Positions 1 to 7,953 of a stretch of 64,000 nt of DNA are shown here, one piece after another; the first letter of the stretch is position 1; every line of letters begins with the position of its first letter. A program made the position numbers and the translations under genes. The stretch covers positions 2,356,001 to 2,420,000 of the forward strand of contig NZ_OY781106.1 in NCBI RefSeq assembly GCF_963676475.1, read 5' to 3'. The notes under the pieces are model-generated. The model saw only the letters and a list, made by a program, of their open reading frames with translations. It made no database searches and had not been told where the DNA came from. The stretch comes from an uncultured Celeribacter sp. (GTDB lineage Bacteria; Pseudomonadota; Alphaproteobacteria; Rhodobacterales; Rhodobacteraceae).

Positions 1-893
1 AAGGCTTCGGGCAGATCTCGGTCGCCGCACGCACCATCCTTGGGGTCGCGGTGGGCGCGTCGATCACGCCAGAGGTCGTGGCGCATCTGCCGCGTATGGC
101 GCTTTCGGTGGCGCTGATCCCGATCTTCATCGCCTTGATCGCGCTTGTCGGCGTGCCGTTCTTTCGGAAGCTCTGGGGATTCGATGCGCCGACAGCCTAT
201 TACGCCGCCATGCCCGGCGGGCTTCAGGATATGGTGATCTTCGGCACCGAGGCGGGAGGAAACCCCCGCGCACTGTCATTGATCCATGCAACAAGGGTAC
301 TGATCATCGTGACACTCGCCCCCTTTATCCTCAGCCATTTCTACGGTGCCGCCCTGACCAATCCCATCGGTGCGCCCGTGGCCGACCTGCCGTGGTCCGA
401 ACTGCTGATCATGGTCGCCGCTGCTATCATCGGCTGGAAAGGTGGGGAGCGGCTGGGCCTTTTCGGGGCGTCGATCCTCGGGCCGATGATTGTCACTGCG
501 GCTTTGTCTCTCTCGGGTGTCGTGCATTTCCGCCCGCCCGCAGAGGCGATCCTGACGGCGCAGTTCTTTATCGGCTGCGGCATCGGCGTCCATTTTCTCG
601 GCGTCACCTGGCGCGAGTTGACCCGCGTGGTCGCGGCGGGCGTCGCCTATGTGCTGGTTCTGGCGGTGCTGGCTGCCGGGTTTTCCGGGTTGGTGACGGC
701 ACTCGGGCTGGGCGATCCAGTGCCCGCTTTTCTGGCCTTCGCGCCGGGCGGCCAGGCCGAGATGACAGTGTTGGCCATCGTCACCGGTGCGGACCTCGGC
801 TTTGTCATCACCCACCACCTGACGCGTATCGTGATCGTGATCGTCGGTGCGCCGGTGATGGCCGGGCTTATTGCCCGTAGACGGAAGGATTGA
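1..893 (+). CDS. AbrB-family membrane protein, 5' end outside window
   Basis: The reading frame is open from base 3, so the start lies outside the window; the GTG at 51 is only an internal codon. About 296 residues are visible, almost all hydrophobic, with glycine- and alanine-rich helices typical of the duplicated AbrB membrane domain. That is a polytopic inner-membrane protein often mislabelled as a transcriptional regulator. Two similar halves can be seen: each has a PGG-type loop (PGGLQDMV, then PGGQAEMTV), which marks the internal duplication. The family is usually considered a permease; its substrate cannot be read from the sequence. The gene converges on and overlaps by 26 bases the 3' end of the hydroxyacid dehydrogenase gene. 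It could act with the neighbouring carboxylate catabolic operon, but that is only inferred from position. Confidence 0.85.
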   Translation, partial: GFGQISVAARTILGVAVGASITPEVVAHLPRMALSVALIPIFIALIALVGVPFFRKLWGFDAPTAYYAAMPGGLQDMVIFGTEAGGNPRALSLIHATRVLIIVTLAPFILSHFYGAALTNPIGAPVADLPWSELLIMVAAAIIGWKGGERLGLFGASILGPMIVTAALSLSGVVHFRPPAEAILTAQFFIGCGIGVHFLGVTWRELTRVVAAGVAYVLVLAVLAAGFSGLVTALGLGDPVPAFLAFAPGGQAEMTVLAIVTGADLGFVITHHLTRIVIVIVGAPVMAGLIARRRKD

Positions 894-1842
894 CCATGTG
901 GATCGGCGCGCCTTCGGCGTAGGCGTTCACCTGTGCAAAGATGTCGGAGAACTGCTTGTCGAATTCGTCTTCGGTGACGAAACCGATATGAGGCGTGGCG
1001 ATCAGATTCGGATGCGCCAGAAGCGGATCGGCCGGGTCTTTCATCGGCTCTGTGTCGAAAACGTCGATGGCGGCCAGGCCGGGGCGGCCCGCATTCAGCC
1101 CCTCCAACAGGGCGCCGGGAGCGATCAGACCCGCGCGTGAGGTGTTCACCAAAACGGATTTCGGACCCATGCAGGCCAAATCCTCTGCGGTGACGATCCC
1201 GCGTGTCTCCGGCGTCAACCGCAAATGCAAGGAGACCACGTCACTGTCGGCAAAAAAGGCCGCGCGGCTCGTCGCAACGACCTCGCCATTGGCCTCTGCC
1301 CGGTCGCGCCCCGCCTCCGAGGACCACCAGACAACATTCATCCCAAAGGCGCGGGCATAATCGGCCACCACGCGCCCGATGCGCCCATAGCCATAAAGGC
1401 CGAGCGTGCGACCGCGCAGAGTGCGGCCGACACCCATCTGCCACGCGCCGGCCTTGACGCTGGCCATCTGCTGCGGCAGCTGGCGCATGGCGGCGAGGAT
1501 CAGCGCAAAGGTCAGCTCGGCGGCGGCGTAATTCGCCCCATCCGCACCCTTGTTCGAACAGAGCAAAACGCCCGCGTCCGTGCAGGCGTCCACATCCACA
1601 TGCGGCCAAGCCCCGCGCTGCGAGATCAGCCGCAGGTTCGGCAGCCGCTCAAGAAGATCGCGGGTGACGCGCGTGCGCTCCCGGAACAGCACGACGCAGT
1701 CCGCATCGGCAAGCCGCGCGGCCAGCGCCGCAGGATCAGGTTCATGATCGGTCCATACGGTGACATCATGTCCCTCGAGCAGCCGAAAACATGGCAGTTC
1801 CCGTAGGGTATCGAACCAGTCGTCGAGGATATGGACCTTCAT
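868..1842 (-). CDS. D-isomer specific 2-hydroxyacid dehydrogenase
   Basis: A 324-residue NAD(P)-dependent dehydrogenase of the D-2-hydroxyacid family, expected to interconvert a 2-oxoacid and a D-2-hydroxyacid in the cytoplasm. The Rossmann dinucleotide loop GLYGYGRIG lies in the middle. The usual catalytic set is visible in order: Arg in NTSRAG, Glu in DTEP and His in TPHIGF. I chose the ATG at 1842 (MKVHILDD); an upstream in-frame extension would run through the 53-aa gene. It is the last gene of the tctC operon, 11 bases after the small ORF. The context with a tricarboxylate transporter and a PrpF-type isomerase suggests it reduces or oxidises an intermediate of an imported acid. The exact substrate is unknown. 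Confidence 0.9.
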   Translation of the reverse strand: MKVHILDDWFDTLRELPCFRLLEGHDVTVWTDHEPDPAALAARLADADCVVLFRERTRVTRDLLERLPNLRLISQRGAWPHVDVDACTDAGVLLCSNKGADGANYAAAELTFALILAAMRQLPQQMASVKAGAWQMGVGRTLRGRTLGLYGYGRIGRVVADYARAFGMNVVWWSSEAGRDRAEANGEVVATSRAAFFADSDVVSLHLRLTPETRGIVTAEDLACMGPKSVLVNTSRAGLIAPGALLEGLNAGRPGLAAIDVFDTEPMKDPADPLLAHPNLIATPHIGFVTEDEFDKQFSDIFAQVNAYAEGAPIHMVNPSVYGQ

Positions 1843-1853
1843 GCCTTGGTCTT

Positions 1854-2015
1854 TCAGAAGTTGCCCGAAAGCGCCTTGATCGCGCGACAAACCCGTTCGT
1901 GCAAGAGGATCAGGTCCGCCTTGTCCGGAGAATCTTCGGCAATACGTTGCGACAGGTCGTTGCGCGTCTCTTCGAGATCGCGACGGGCACGGGCAAGTTT
2001 TTCGTAATCACTCAT
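1854..2015 (-). CDS. small conserved-looking protein, 53 aa
   Basis: A short open frame reads MSDYEKLARARRDLEETRND and ends in a hydrophobic-basic tail (CRAIKALSGNF). It fits exactly between the stress protein gene, whose stop is at 2026, and the dehydrogenase start at 1842, with no other reading frame using this space. It is charged and predicted mostly alpha-helical, with no signal peptide or membrane segment and two cysteines at most. Its position within a tight operon is the main support. I do not recognise a family. It may be a small partner of the stress protein or the dehydrogenase, but nothing shows this. Confidence 0.6.
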   Translation of the reverse strand: MSDYEKLARARRDLEETRNDLSQRIAEDSPDKADLILLHERVCRAIKALSGNF

Positions 2016-2025
2016 GGTTGGGGCC

Positions 2026-2841
2026 TCAGTGAGAGAGTAGAACAGGGATGGTGCTGCGCGACAGGATGTTGGTGGTCACACCACCCAAGAAATCCTCTCG
2101 AAACTTCGAATGCTCGTAGGCACCGATCGCCAATAGCGAGGGGTCATGTTTCTTGCACCACGCAAGCAGAGTGTCAGCCACGGGATGCGTTTCAGGCCAA
2201 TTTTCATGGATCGCCTCGACCCCGTGACGGGACAGATGCAGCATCAGATCGTCGATGGGCCAGGCGTTGCGCGGCCCGACGGTGAGCACGCTGACGCGGC
2301 CATCATCTTCGAGCAGGCGCAGACTGTCCGAGAGTGCCCGCGCGGCAGCGCGCCCGCCGTCCCAGGCCAGGGCCGCATGGCTGTGCGTGGCTCCGGCATC
2401 GTATCCCGCAGGCACCACGATGACGGGACGGCCCGACAGAAGTGCGATGCGGTCGGGGTGTAGCGTGACGTGTTCGTCATCGTCGTCCGAACGGGAGCCG
2501 ACGATCAGCATGTCGTAGTGGCGCGCGGCCTCCGACAGGACTTTGTCGACGCGACCAGAGACCTCTTTCAGTTGCAACACATTGGTAAGCCCCAGCGCCT
2601 TGCGCTCTGCCTCAAACCGCTCTTCGATCTCGCTCAGGATGCCGGTGTTGGCAGCTTCGAGCAAAGCGCGGGCTTCTTTCGAAATCCAACGTGAGCGTTT
2701 GTCGATCACCTCATGGGTGGTGTGGGCCATCATGGCGGTGACATGCGCGCCCAGCCGGCTTGCCATCGACGCCGCATAACGCAGCGCAGCCACCGAGCCG
2801 TCAGACCCGTTGAAGGCCACGAGGAGGTTCATCATCGGCAT
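2026..2841 (-). CDS. tandem-domain universal stress protein (UspA family)
   Basis: A 271-residue cytoplasmic protein made of two Usp folds. The first begins MNLLVAFNGSDGS, with the usual beta-strand and Asp/Ser loop. The second half ends with LLAIGAYEHSKFREDFLGGVTT, which matches the Usp nucleotide-binding pattern GxxGHSxxxxxxxGS only loosely. Several ATG codons lie at the start (2841, 2835, 2832). The first begins one base after the stop of the upstream PrpF-like gene, so translation is probably coupled. Usp proteins bind ATP or other small ligands and are made under stress or starvation. Here the gene is embedded in a transporter and catabolic operon, as is frequent near TRAP and TTT systems. 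The ligand is unknown. Confidence 0.85.
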   Translation of the reverse strand: MPMMNLLVAFNGSDGSVAALRYAASMASRLGAHVTAMMAHTTHEVIDKRSRWISKEARALLEAANTGILSEIEERFEAERKALGLTNVLQLKEVSGRVDKVLSEAARHYDMLIVGSRSDDDDEHVTLHPDRIALLSGRPVIVVPAGYDAGATHSHAALAWDGGRAAARALSDSLRLLEDDGRVSVLTVGPRNAWPIDDLMLHLSRHGVEAIHENWPETHPVADTLLAWCKKHDPSLLAIGAYEHSKFREDFLGGVTTNILSRSTIPVLLSH

Positions 2842-2842
2842 G

Positions 2843-3931
2843 TCAGTGCCCCTTCCATACGGCGGACGGCACGTAGATCAGCCCATCCGCAAGTTTGCGC
2901 GCTGTTCGCACCAGTCCGGCGGAATTCAGCGTGAAGTGATTGTTCATTTCGAAATCCACCAGCACCTCGATGGTGCCTGAGGCATGTTCCAGCACGACGT
3001 TCGCGGGACTGGTAGTCGGGCGCTCAAGCAGCCCGTCCGCCACGGTCCCCGGTGTCAACGCGCAAGACGCAAGGCATTGCGAGCCCGTGACCGCCATGGA
3101 CGGATGCGTGGTCCAAGGCATGAAATAGCGCGTTGCGATGGTGCCGCCGTCGCGGGCCGGGGCGAGCAGACCGAATTTCGGCGTCACGGATTGCGACACG
3201 TCCCCCATGCCCATAGCCGCCCCCGCCTGACGTCGGACGGCCTCCATCCGCGCAAAGAAGTCGCGGTTGTCATCCAGCTCCTGAACGGTTTCATACCCGG
3301 TCAGCCCGAAATCGGCGGCGCGGGCGATGACCATCGGCATGGCAACATCCATACAGGTGACCTCGATCCCCTCAAACGTGTCGCGTAGATTGCCGGTAGG
3401 CAGGAACGCCCCCGTCGAGGATCCCACAACCCCCATAAAGCTCAGCGCGATCGGGGCTGCGGTTCCCGGCACGCCCGCAATCGCGGTGTCCCCGTCGTAG
3501 CGTAGCGCCCCCTGCGGCGTCTGAACCCGAGCCAACACCCGCGCGCCTGTGTTGACAGCGCGGATCTTGACCTCGGTCTCGTCGCCAGAGGGCGTGACCA
3601 GCCCCATCTCGACCGCCGCAGGGCCGACACCCGAGAGGATATTGCCGCAGGTCGGTTTGAAATCCACCAGCCGATCCTCGACAGAGACCTGCGCGAAAAA
3701 ATAATCCACGTCGGCCCAGTCATCGTCTGAGGGCGATAGCATGGCGACCTTGGTGGTCACCGCCACGCCGCCGCCGATGCCGTCGATGTTGATCGCATGG
3801 CCAGAGCCAATGACGGAAAGCAGAACTTCGGTCAGGGTCTCGCGATCCTGCGGCAGGTCCTTGCTGTTGAAATACGGTCCACGCGAGGTGCCGCCACGCA
3901 TAAAGACGAAGGGAATGCCTGTCTGTGTCAT
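2843..3931 (-). CDS. PrpF/GalD-type isomerase (4-oxalomesaconate tautomerase-like)
   Basis: A 362-residue protein of the PrpF family, whose members have a diaminopimelate-epimerase-like fold and move a double bond by proton transfer. The N-terminal signature FVFMRGGTSRGPYF matches 4-oxalomesaconate tautomerase (GalD) and methylaconitate isomerase. The conserved region NVDGIGGG-like (here NIDGIGGG) and CGNILSGVGP follows, with a cysteine expected to be catalytic. I prefer the ATG at 3931 with GGAG about eight bases upstream over the GTG at 3940. It lies between the transporter and a dehydrogenase, so it probably isomerises the imported unsaturated tri- or dicarboxylate, for example an aconitate or oxalomesaconate. 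The family is secure; the substrate is inferred. Confidence 0.85.
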   Translation of the reverse strand: MTQTGIPFVFMRGGTSRGPYFNSKDLPQDRETLTEVLLSVIGSGHAINIDGIGGGVAVTTKVAMLSPSDDDWADVDYFFAQVSVEDRLVDFKPTCGNILSGVGPAAVEMGLVTPSGDETEVKIRAVNTGARVLARVQTPQGALRYDGDTAIAGVPGTAAPIALSFMGVVGSSTGAFLPTGNLRDTFEGIEVTCMDVAMPMVIARAADFGLTGYETVQELDDNRDFFARMEAVRRQAGAAMGMGDVSQSVTPKFGLLAPARDGGTIATRYFMPWTTHPSMAVTGSQCLASCALTPGTVADGLLERPTTSPANVVLEHASGTIEVLVDFEMNNHFTLNSAGLVRTARKLADGLIYVPSAVWKGH

Positions 3932-3949
3932 GTCCTTCACTCCGTTGGA

Positions 3950-5980
3950 TTATTTCAGGGGCCAAGGCAGATCGACAACGTCCTGCAGAAGGCCTGGCGG
4001 GAAATCGCGGTTCAGCGCACCGGCCATGACGCACATCAGCGCGAGGCCTGCAGCGGTCAGGATCAGCGTCTTGAGCCACGGCGCCTGCGCACGCACCCGC
4101 AGGAAGGACACGAGGAAACCGGTCAGCGCCAGAATGAAGCCAAGCACATAGGTCGCCGCGATCAGGCCCACAAACCACGCCAGCGTCGACCAGAGGCCAT
4201 AGGGCGCGTCGGCGTCCTCGCCTGCCATTTCCTTGTCTGCAAAGATGGTGTCGGTCTCGGGCCGCAGGATCATCTGCACCAACAAGATCAACAGGGCCGT
4301 CACGGTGACGCCACCGACGATAAGCGGCACGATTTTGTCCGTCATGTTGTAGTCCGGGATCATGTTCGCATTGATCAGCGCGGTGACCACGTAGGCCATG
4401 AGGACCAAAAGGAAGACAATCGGTGCACGCTTGGAGCCGGACTGAACGTCGCCCTCGGCCATGATGGATTTCGCTTGGCGCAGGCCGAGCACGACCGAGA
4501 CCACGGTGATGATCAAGAGCACGATCACGATGGGCGAGAAGATGTAATCCATGCCGTCCGAGAACGAGCTGCGGAAGCGGAAGGATGCGATCTGGAACGC
4601 TTGGTTCGAGAACTTCTCAACCGGGTTGGACAGCACGAAGCCGATCAGGAAGGCCGGGCGCGACCAGTCGAAACGACGCAGGAAGATGCCGATCAGGCCG
4701 ATCACGAAGAGCGCAAGAATATCCTCGAAGTTCTGGCCAGACTGAAACGCCGCGAAGGAGATCAGCATGAACAGGAAGGGCGCGAGATAGGTGAAGCGGA
4801 TCGTTGTCAGCTTGGCAATGCCACCTGAGGCAGCGATGCACAACACGGTGCCCACGACGTTGGCCAGTGCCAACAACCAGACGATCGAATAGGTGATATC
4901 GAGGTTATCGCGCAGCATCGACGGTCCAACTTCGATGTCGCCCGACCCCAGAAGCGCGATGGCGCCGATGAAGATCGCCATGGAACCAGAGCCGGGAATG
5001 CCGAACAGCAGGGTTGGCACGAGGCCGCCGCCTTCTTTGGCGTTGTTGGAGCTTTCCGGCCCGATCACGCCGCGGATTTCACCTTTGCCGAATTGCGATT
5101 TGTCCTTGGTGGTCTGGACAGCGTGGCCATAGGCGATCCAGTCGACGACCGAACCACCGAGACCGGGGATCACGCCGACAACGACGCCGATCAGCGAACA
5201 GCGGACCGAGAGCCATTTATTGGCGACCCAGTCTTTCACGCCTTCGCCCCAGCCTGCACCCAGCTTGGCGTCCTTGGCGATGGAGCGGTCCTGGCGCAGC
5301 AGCGAAACAATCTCTGGCACCGCAAAGATGCCGAGACCGACGATCACAAGCTTCAGCCCGTCTGTCAGGTAAGGGATGTCATAGGACGCCATGCGCAGCG
5401 AGCCGCCCGCATCGGCCTCACCGATGGTGCCGATCAACATACCGAGGCCCGCCGCCGCAAGACCTTTGAGCGCGACGCGCCCAGCAAGGACGGCGACCAT
5501 GGACAGGCCGAGGACCGAGATCATCAGCATTTCCGGCAGACCAAAGGCCAGCACAAGCGGCCGCGCCACAACGATGAACAACGTCAGGAAGGCCGCCCCC
5601 ACCAATCCGCCAAAGAGGGACGAGGTGAACGCCGCAGAGAGCGCGCGTGCCGCTTGGCCTTTCTTGGCCAAGGGGAAGCCGTCGAGCACGGTGGCCTGTG
5701 ACGCGGACGACCCGGGAATGCCCATGAGGACAGAGGCAAACGTGTCCGAGGTCGGCACCACGGCGACCATGCCGACCATCAGCGCGAGCCCCAAAATCGG
5801 GTCCATGCCGAACATGAAAGGTAAGAGCAACGAAAGTCCGGCAATGCCGCCGAGGCCGGGAAAGACGCCGACAGCAAGGCCCATCACCACGCCGAGTACG
5901 AGGTGTCCCAAGACATCAGGTTGCAGAATGAGGGCCCATGCCTGACCAAGCGCAGGCAGGGCGGTGGCAAATAGATCCAT
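3950..5980 (-). CDS. tctA: TctA-TctB fusion permease of a tripartite tricarboxylate transporter
   Basis: This 676-residue protein is longer than a normal TctA of about 500 residues. The first 500 residues are TctA: LGVVMGLAVGVFPGLGG, the PTSDTFASVLMGIPGS loop and the second GVIPGLGGS motif, with about a dozen membrane helices. The last 150 residues have four further helices, beginning after a charged linker (GDVQSGSKRAP), and match the size and topology of the small subunit TctB. No separate tctB lies beside it. The protein would sit in the inner membrane and, with the periplasmic TctC encoded just upstream, import a carboxylate using an ion gradient. The stop is 18 bases before the PrpF-like gene. 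Confidence 0.9.
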   Translation of the reverse strand: MDLFATALPALGQAWALILQPDVLGHLVLGVVMGLAVGVFPGLGGIAGLSLLLPFMFGMDPILGLALMVGMVAVVPTSDTFASVLMGIPGSSASQATVLDGFPLAKKGQAARALSAAFTSSLFGGLVGAAFLTLFIVVARPLVLAFGLPEMLMISVLGLSMVAVLAGRVALKGLAAAGLGMLIGTIGEADAGGSLRMASYDIPYLTDGLKLVIVGLGIFAVPEIVSLLRQDRSIAKDAKLGAGWGEGVKDWVANKWLSVRCSLIGVVVGVIPGLGGSVVDWIAYGHAVQTTKDKSQFGKGEIRGVIGPESSNNAKEGGGLVPTLLFGIPGSGSMAIFIGAIALLGSGDIEVGPSMLRDNLDITYSIVWLLALANVVGTVLCIAASGGIAKLTTIRFTYLAPFLFMLISFAAFQSGQNFEDILALFVIGLIGIFLRRFDWSRPAFLIGFVLSNPVEKFSNQAFQIASFRFRSSFSDGMDYIFSPIVIVLLIITVVSVVLGLRQAKSIMAEGDVQSGSKRAPIVFLLVLMAYVVTALINANMIPDYNMTDKIVPLIVGGVTVTALLILLVQMILRPETDTIFADKEMAGEDADAPYGLWSTLAWFVGLIAATYVLGFILALTGFLVSFLRVRAQAPWLKTLILTAAGLALMCVMAGALNRDFPPGLLQDVVDLPWPLK

Positions 5981-6021
5981 TGCACCGGCTTTCGATTTGA
6001 AGTTGTGGGGTATGGGGCAGC

Positions 6022-6042
6022 CCCGCGCCGATCCGGCGGGGG
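6022..6042 (-). other. intercistronic stem-loop between tctC and tctAB
   Basis: In the 76-base gap between the binding-protein gene and the permease gene, GCCG/CGGC arms flanked by C/G runs can form a GC-rich hairpin. It is not followed by a U run on the minus strand, so it looks more like an mRNA-stabilising or attenuating stem. That would let the abundant binding protein be made in excess over the permease. This role is inferred. Confidence 0.4.
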
Positions 6043-6056
6043 CCGCACGGGGTCGC

Positions 6057-7133
6057 TTATTTCAGCGACACGCCGTAGGAGTCTTGCAACCAGTTCTGCA
6101 CGTAGGCTTTTGCCTCCGGCGAAACGGTTGTGCCAGCTTTGGTGGCCTTGAGCGCGCCTTCGCCGACGAAGACCTCATACTTGCCAACCTGCTTTGCGGC
6201 GATGGTGGCGAAATCGTCGCGTTTGCGCACCGCATCAAACGCATCAGAAAAGGTCTGTGCCACGTCATCCGGGGTGCCCGCGGGCAGGAAGGCGATTTTC
6301 TGCACCGGGAAACCGGCCACGAAGAAGGCTTTCCATGCATCCCACGCCTCGCCCGAAGTCTCGCAACCCTCGGTCGCTTCGCAGACTTCCTTGAAGGTCG
6401 CAATCTCGGGGAAGGTCGGATCCCGCACGATGTTACCGTCGGTGTCCAAAGCGCCCCATGTCATCATCGGCACAGCTTTGCCCTGCGTGACCAGCTCGGC
6501 GGAGGCGCCGAGATAGGCCGAAGAGGTCTGGTAGTCGATGGTGGCCTCGCCACGCTCGAACATCAGACGGCCATCACCGCGGCCCTTGATGCCAAAGACC
6601 GGCTCGACATTCATGCCAAGCATCTCCCATGCCAAGAGCGGCACAAGATCGAGACGCGTCGCGCCTTGCGAGCCGTAGATGAAATCAATGTCCTTCAGCG
6701 CATTGGCCGAGCCATCGAATTTTGCGCCGTCTGTGGGGTTCAGGTAAGCGACGCCGCCGGTTCCCGAGGCCATGACCGGGGTCCAGTCCGAGTATTCGTA
6801 ACGGACGCGCGGATCGCCCAGAAGGTACGGAAATTGGGTCGAGCCAGAGGTGCCGAACAACACCGTGCCATCTTCGTATTCTTGTTCCTGAAACCAGTTC
6901 GCGCCTTTGGTAGAGCCGGCGCCCGGCATGAATTTCACCACGACGGTCGGGTTGCCGGGCAATTCTTGGGACAACAGGGGGGCAAAGAAGTTCGCCCATT
7001 TCGCCGATCCGCCGGTTTCCGAGAACGGGATCACCCATTCGATCGTTTTGCCAGAAAAGTCGACCTCGGCCAGCGCCGGGGATGCCAGAAGTGCGGCTGC
7101 CGCAACCGAGGTTGCAAGTTGCTTGATAGTCAT
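6057..7133 (-). CDS. tctC: TctC-family periplasmic carboxylate-binding protein
   Basis: A 358-residue extracytoplasmic solute receptor, the first gene of the operon. The start at ATG 7133 gives a clean signal peptide (MTIKQLATSVAAAALLASPALA, with cleavage after ALA); the longer frame to 7184 would add an implausible basic leader. The mature part has the TctC pattern: an early IEWVIPFSETGGS segment, which corresponds to the P-(F)xxGGxxD ligand-binding loop of the family. TctC proteins bind citrate, aconitate or other carboxylates and deliver them to TctAB. The gene is divergent from tctD, with a 148-base intergenic region holding two palindromes. The substrate is not readable, but the PrpF-like isomerase downstream points to an unsaturated polycarboxylate. 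Confidence 0.88.
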   Translation of the reverse strand: MTIKQLATSVAAAALLASPALAEVDFSGKTIEWVIPFSETGGSAKWANFFAPLLSQELPGNPTVVVKFMPGAGSTKGANWFQEQEYEDGTVLFGTSGSTQFPYLLGDPRVRYEYSDWTPVMASGTGGVAYLNPTDGAKFDGSANALKDIDFIYGSQGATRLDLVPLLAWEMLGMNVEPVFGIKGRGDGRLMFERGEATIDYQTSSAYLGASAELVTQGKAVPMMTWGALDTDGNIVRDPTFPEIATFKEVCEATEGCETSGEAWDAWKAFFVAGFPVQKIAFLPAGTPDDVAQTFSDAFDAVRKRDDFATIAAKQVGKYEVFVGEGALKATKAGTTVSPEAKAYVQNWLQDSYGVSLK

Positions 7134-7198
7134 TGGTTTCCTCCCGTAAACCTGTCGCACCGGGACAAAGCCCCGGGGTTCCATGTACTCTCATTTTA

Positions 7199-7213
7199 AG
7201 GGAATGATTCCCT
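7199..7213. promoter_or_regulatory. palindrome AGGGAAT-G-ATTCCCT in tctC-tctD intergenic region
   Basis: A perfect inverted repeat with 7-bp arms and a one-base spacer lies 66 bases upstream of the tctC start, on the side of the divergent operon. It is a good candidate operator for the TctD-type response regulator. OmpR-family regulators usually bind direct repeats, so another protein or a transcript hairpin is possible. Confidence 0.45.
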
Positions 7214-7222
7214 CCTCCAACA

Positions 7223-7237
7223 TCGGCATCATGCCGA
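7223..7237. promoter_or_regulatory. palindrome TCGGCAT-C-ATGCCGA upstream of tctD
   Basis: A second perfect 7-bp inverted repeat in the same intergenic region, 45 bases before the tctD start. The centre-to-centre distance to the first palindrome is 24 bases. The two sequences are unrelated apart from their symmetry, so they may bind different proteins or form small cruciforms. Confidence 0.4.
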
Positions 7238-7281
7238 CTCAACCTTGCGCGAAACTTGCGCATCATGACAAAGATTGAAGC

Positions 7282-7953
7282 ATGCGCATTGCGGTGATCG
7301 AAGACAACGAAGCATTGGCCCAGGGAATCGCGGTCCGTCTGCGGGATCGAGGCCACGCGGTTGACCTGTTGCACAATGGGCGCGAGGCGAACGAATTCCT
7401 GTCACAGGAGGGTGCGGATCTTGTGGTGCTGGACCTGAACCTGCCAGGCATGGATGGGATCGACGTGTTGCGCGCCCTGCGGCGACGAGGCGACGGCACG
7501 CCGGTGATCCTCCTGACCGCTCGGTCCGAGACGGCGGAGCGGGTCGCGGGACTCGATGCGGGGGCGGACGATTACCTGACGAAACCCTTCGACATGGACG
7601 AGCTTGAGGCACGGCTGCGCGCCATGGCCCGGCGCAAGAACCTCGAGTTCACGGCACGCGACACACTTGGGCCGCTGGTGTTCGACCGGACCTCTCGTCA
7701 ACTGATGCAGGGTGACCGCCCGCTCGACATCCCGCGCAAGGAAATCTCGACGCTGGAATGCCTGTTGGAACGGCGGGGCCGGATTGTGTCCAAGGCCCAG
7801 CTCATCACCCATGTCTACGGCACCGGCTCAGACGCCGAAGAAAGCGCCATCGAGCCGCATGTCTCGCGACTGCGCAAGCGGCTGGACCCTTTCGGGCTCA
7901 AGATCAAGACCGCGCGCGGGCTGGGGTATATGCTTGAGGTCGACGCCCAATGA
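7282..7953 (+). CDS. tctD: TctD-like OmpR-family response regulator
   Basis: A 223-residue two-domain regulator. The receiver domain has the acidic pair (IEDNE), the phosphoacceptor Asp51 in VLDLNLPGMDG, the Thr of LLTARSE and the Lys of LTKPFDM. The C-terminal half is a winged-helix domain (RLRKRLDPFGLKIKTARGLGYML, the usual wing). It overlaps the kinase gene by four bases (ATGA) and is divergent from tctC. In characterised systems TctD activates the tricarboxylate transporter when TctE senses the substrate. The same logic is likely here, with the tctC operon as target. Confidence 0.9.
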   Translation: MRIAVIEDNEALAQGIAVRLRDRGHAVDLLHNGREANEFLSQEGADLVVLDLNLPGMDGIDVLRALRRRGDGTPVILLTARSETAERVAGLDAGADDYLTKPFDMDELEARLRAMARRKNLEFTARDTLGPLVFDRTSRQLMQGDRPLDIPRKEISTLECLLERRGRIVSKAQLITHVYGTGSDAEESAIEPHVSRLRKRLDPFGLKIKTARGLGYMLEVDAQ

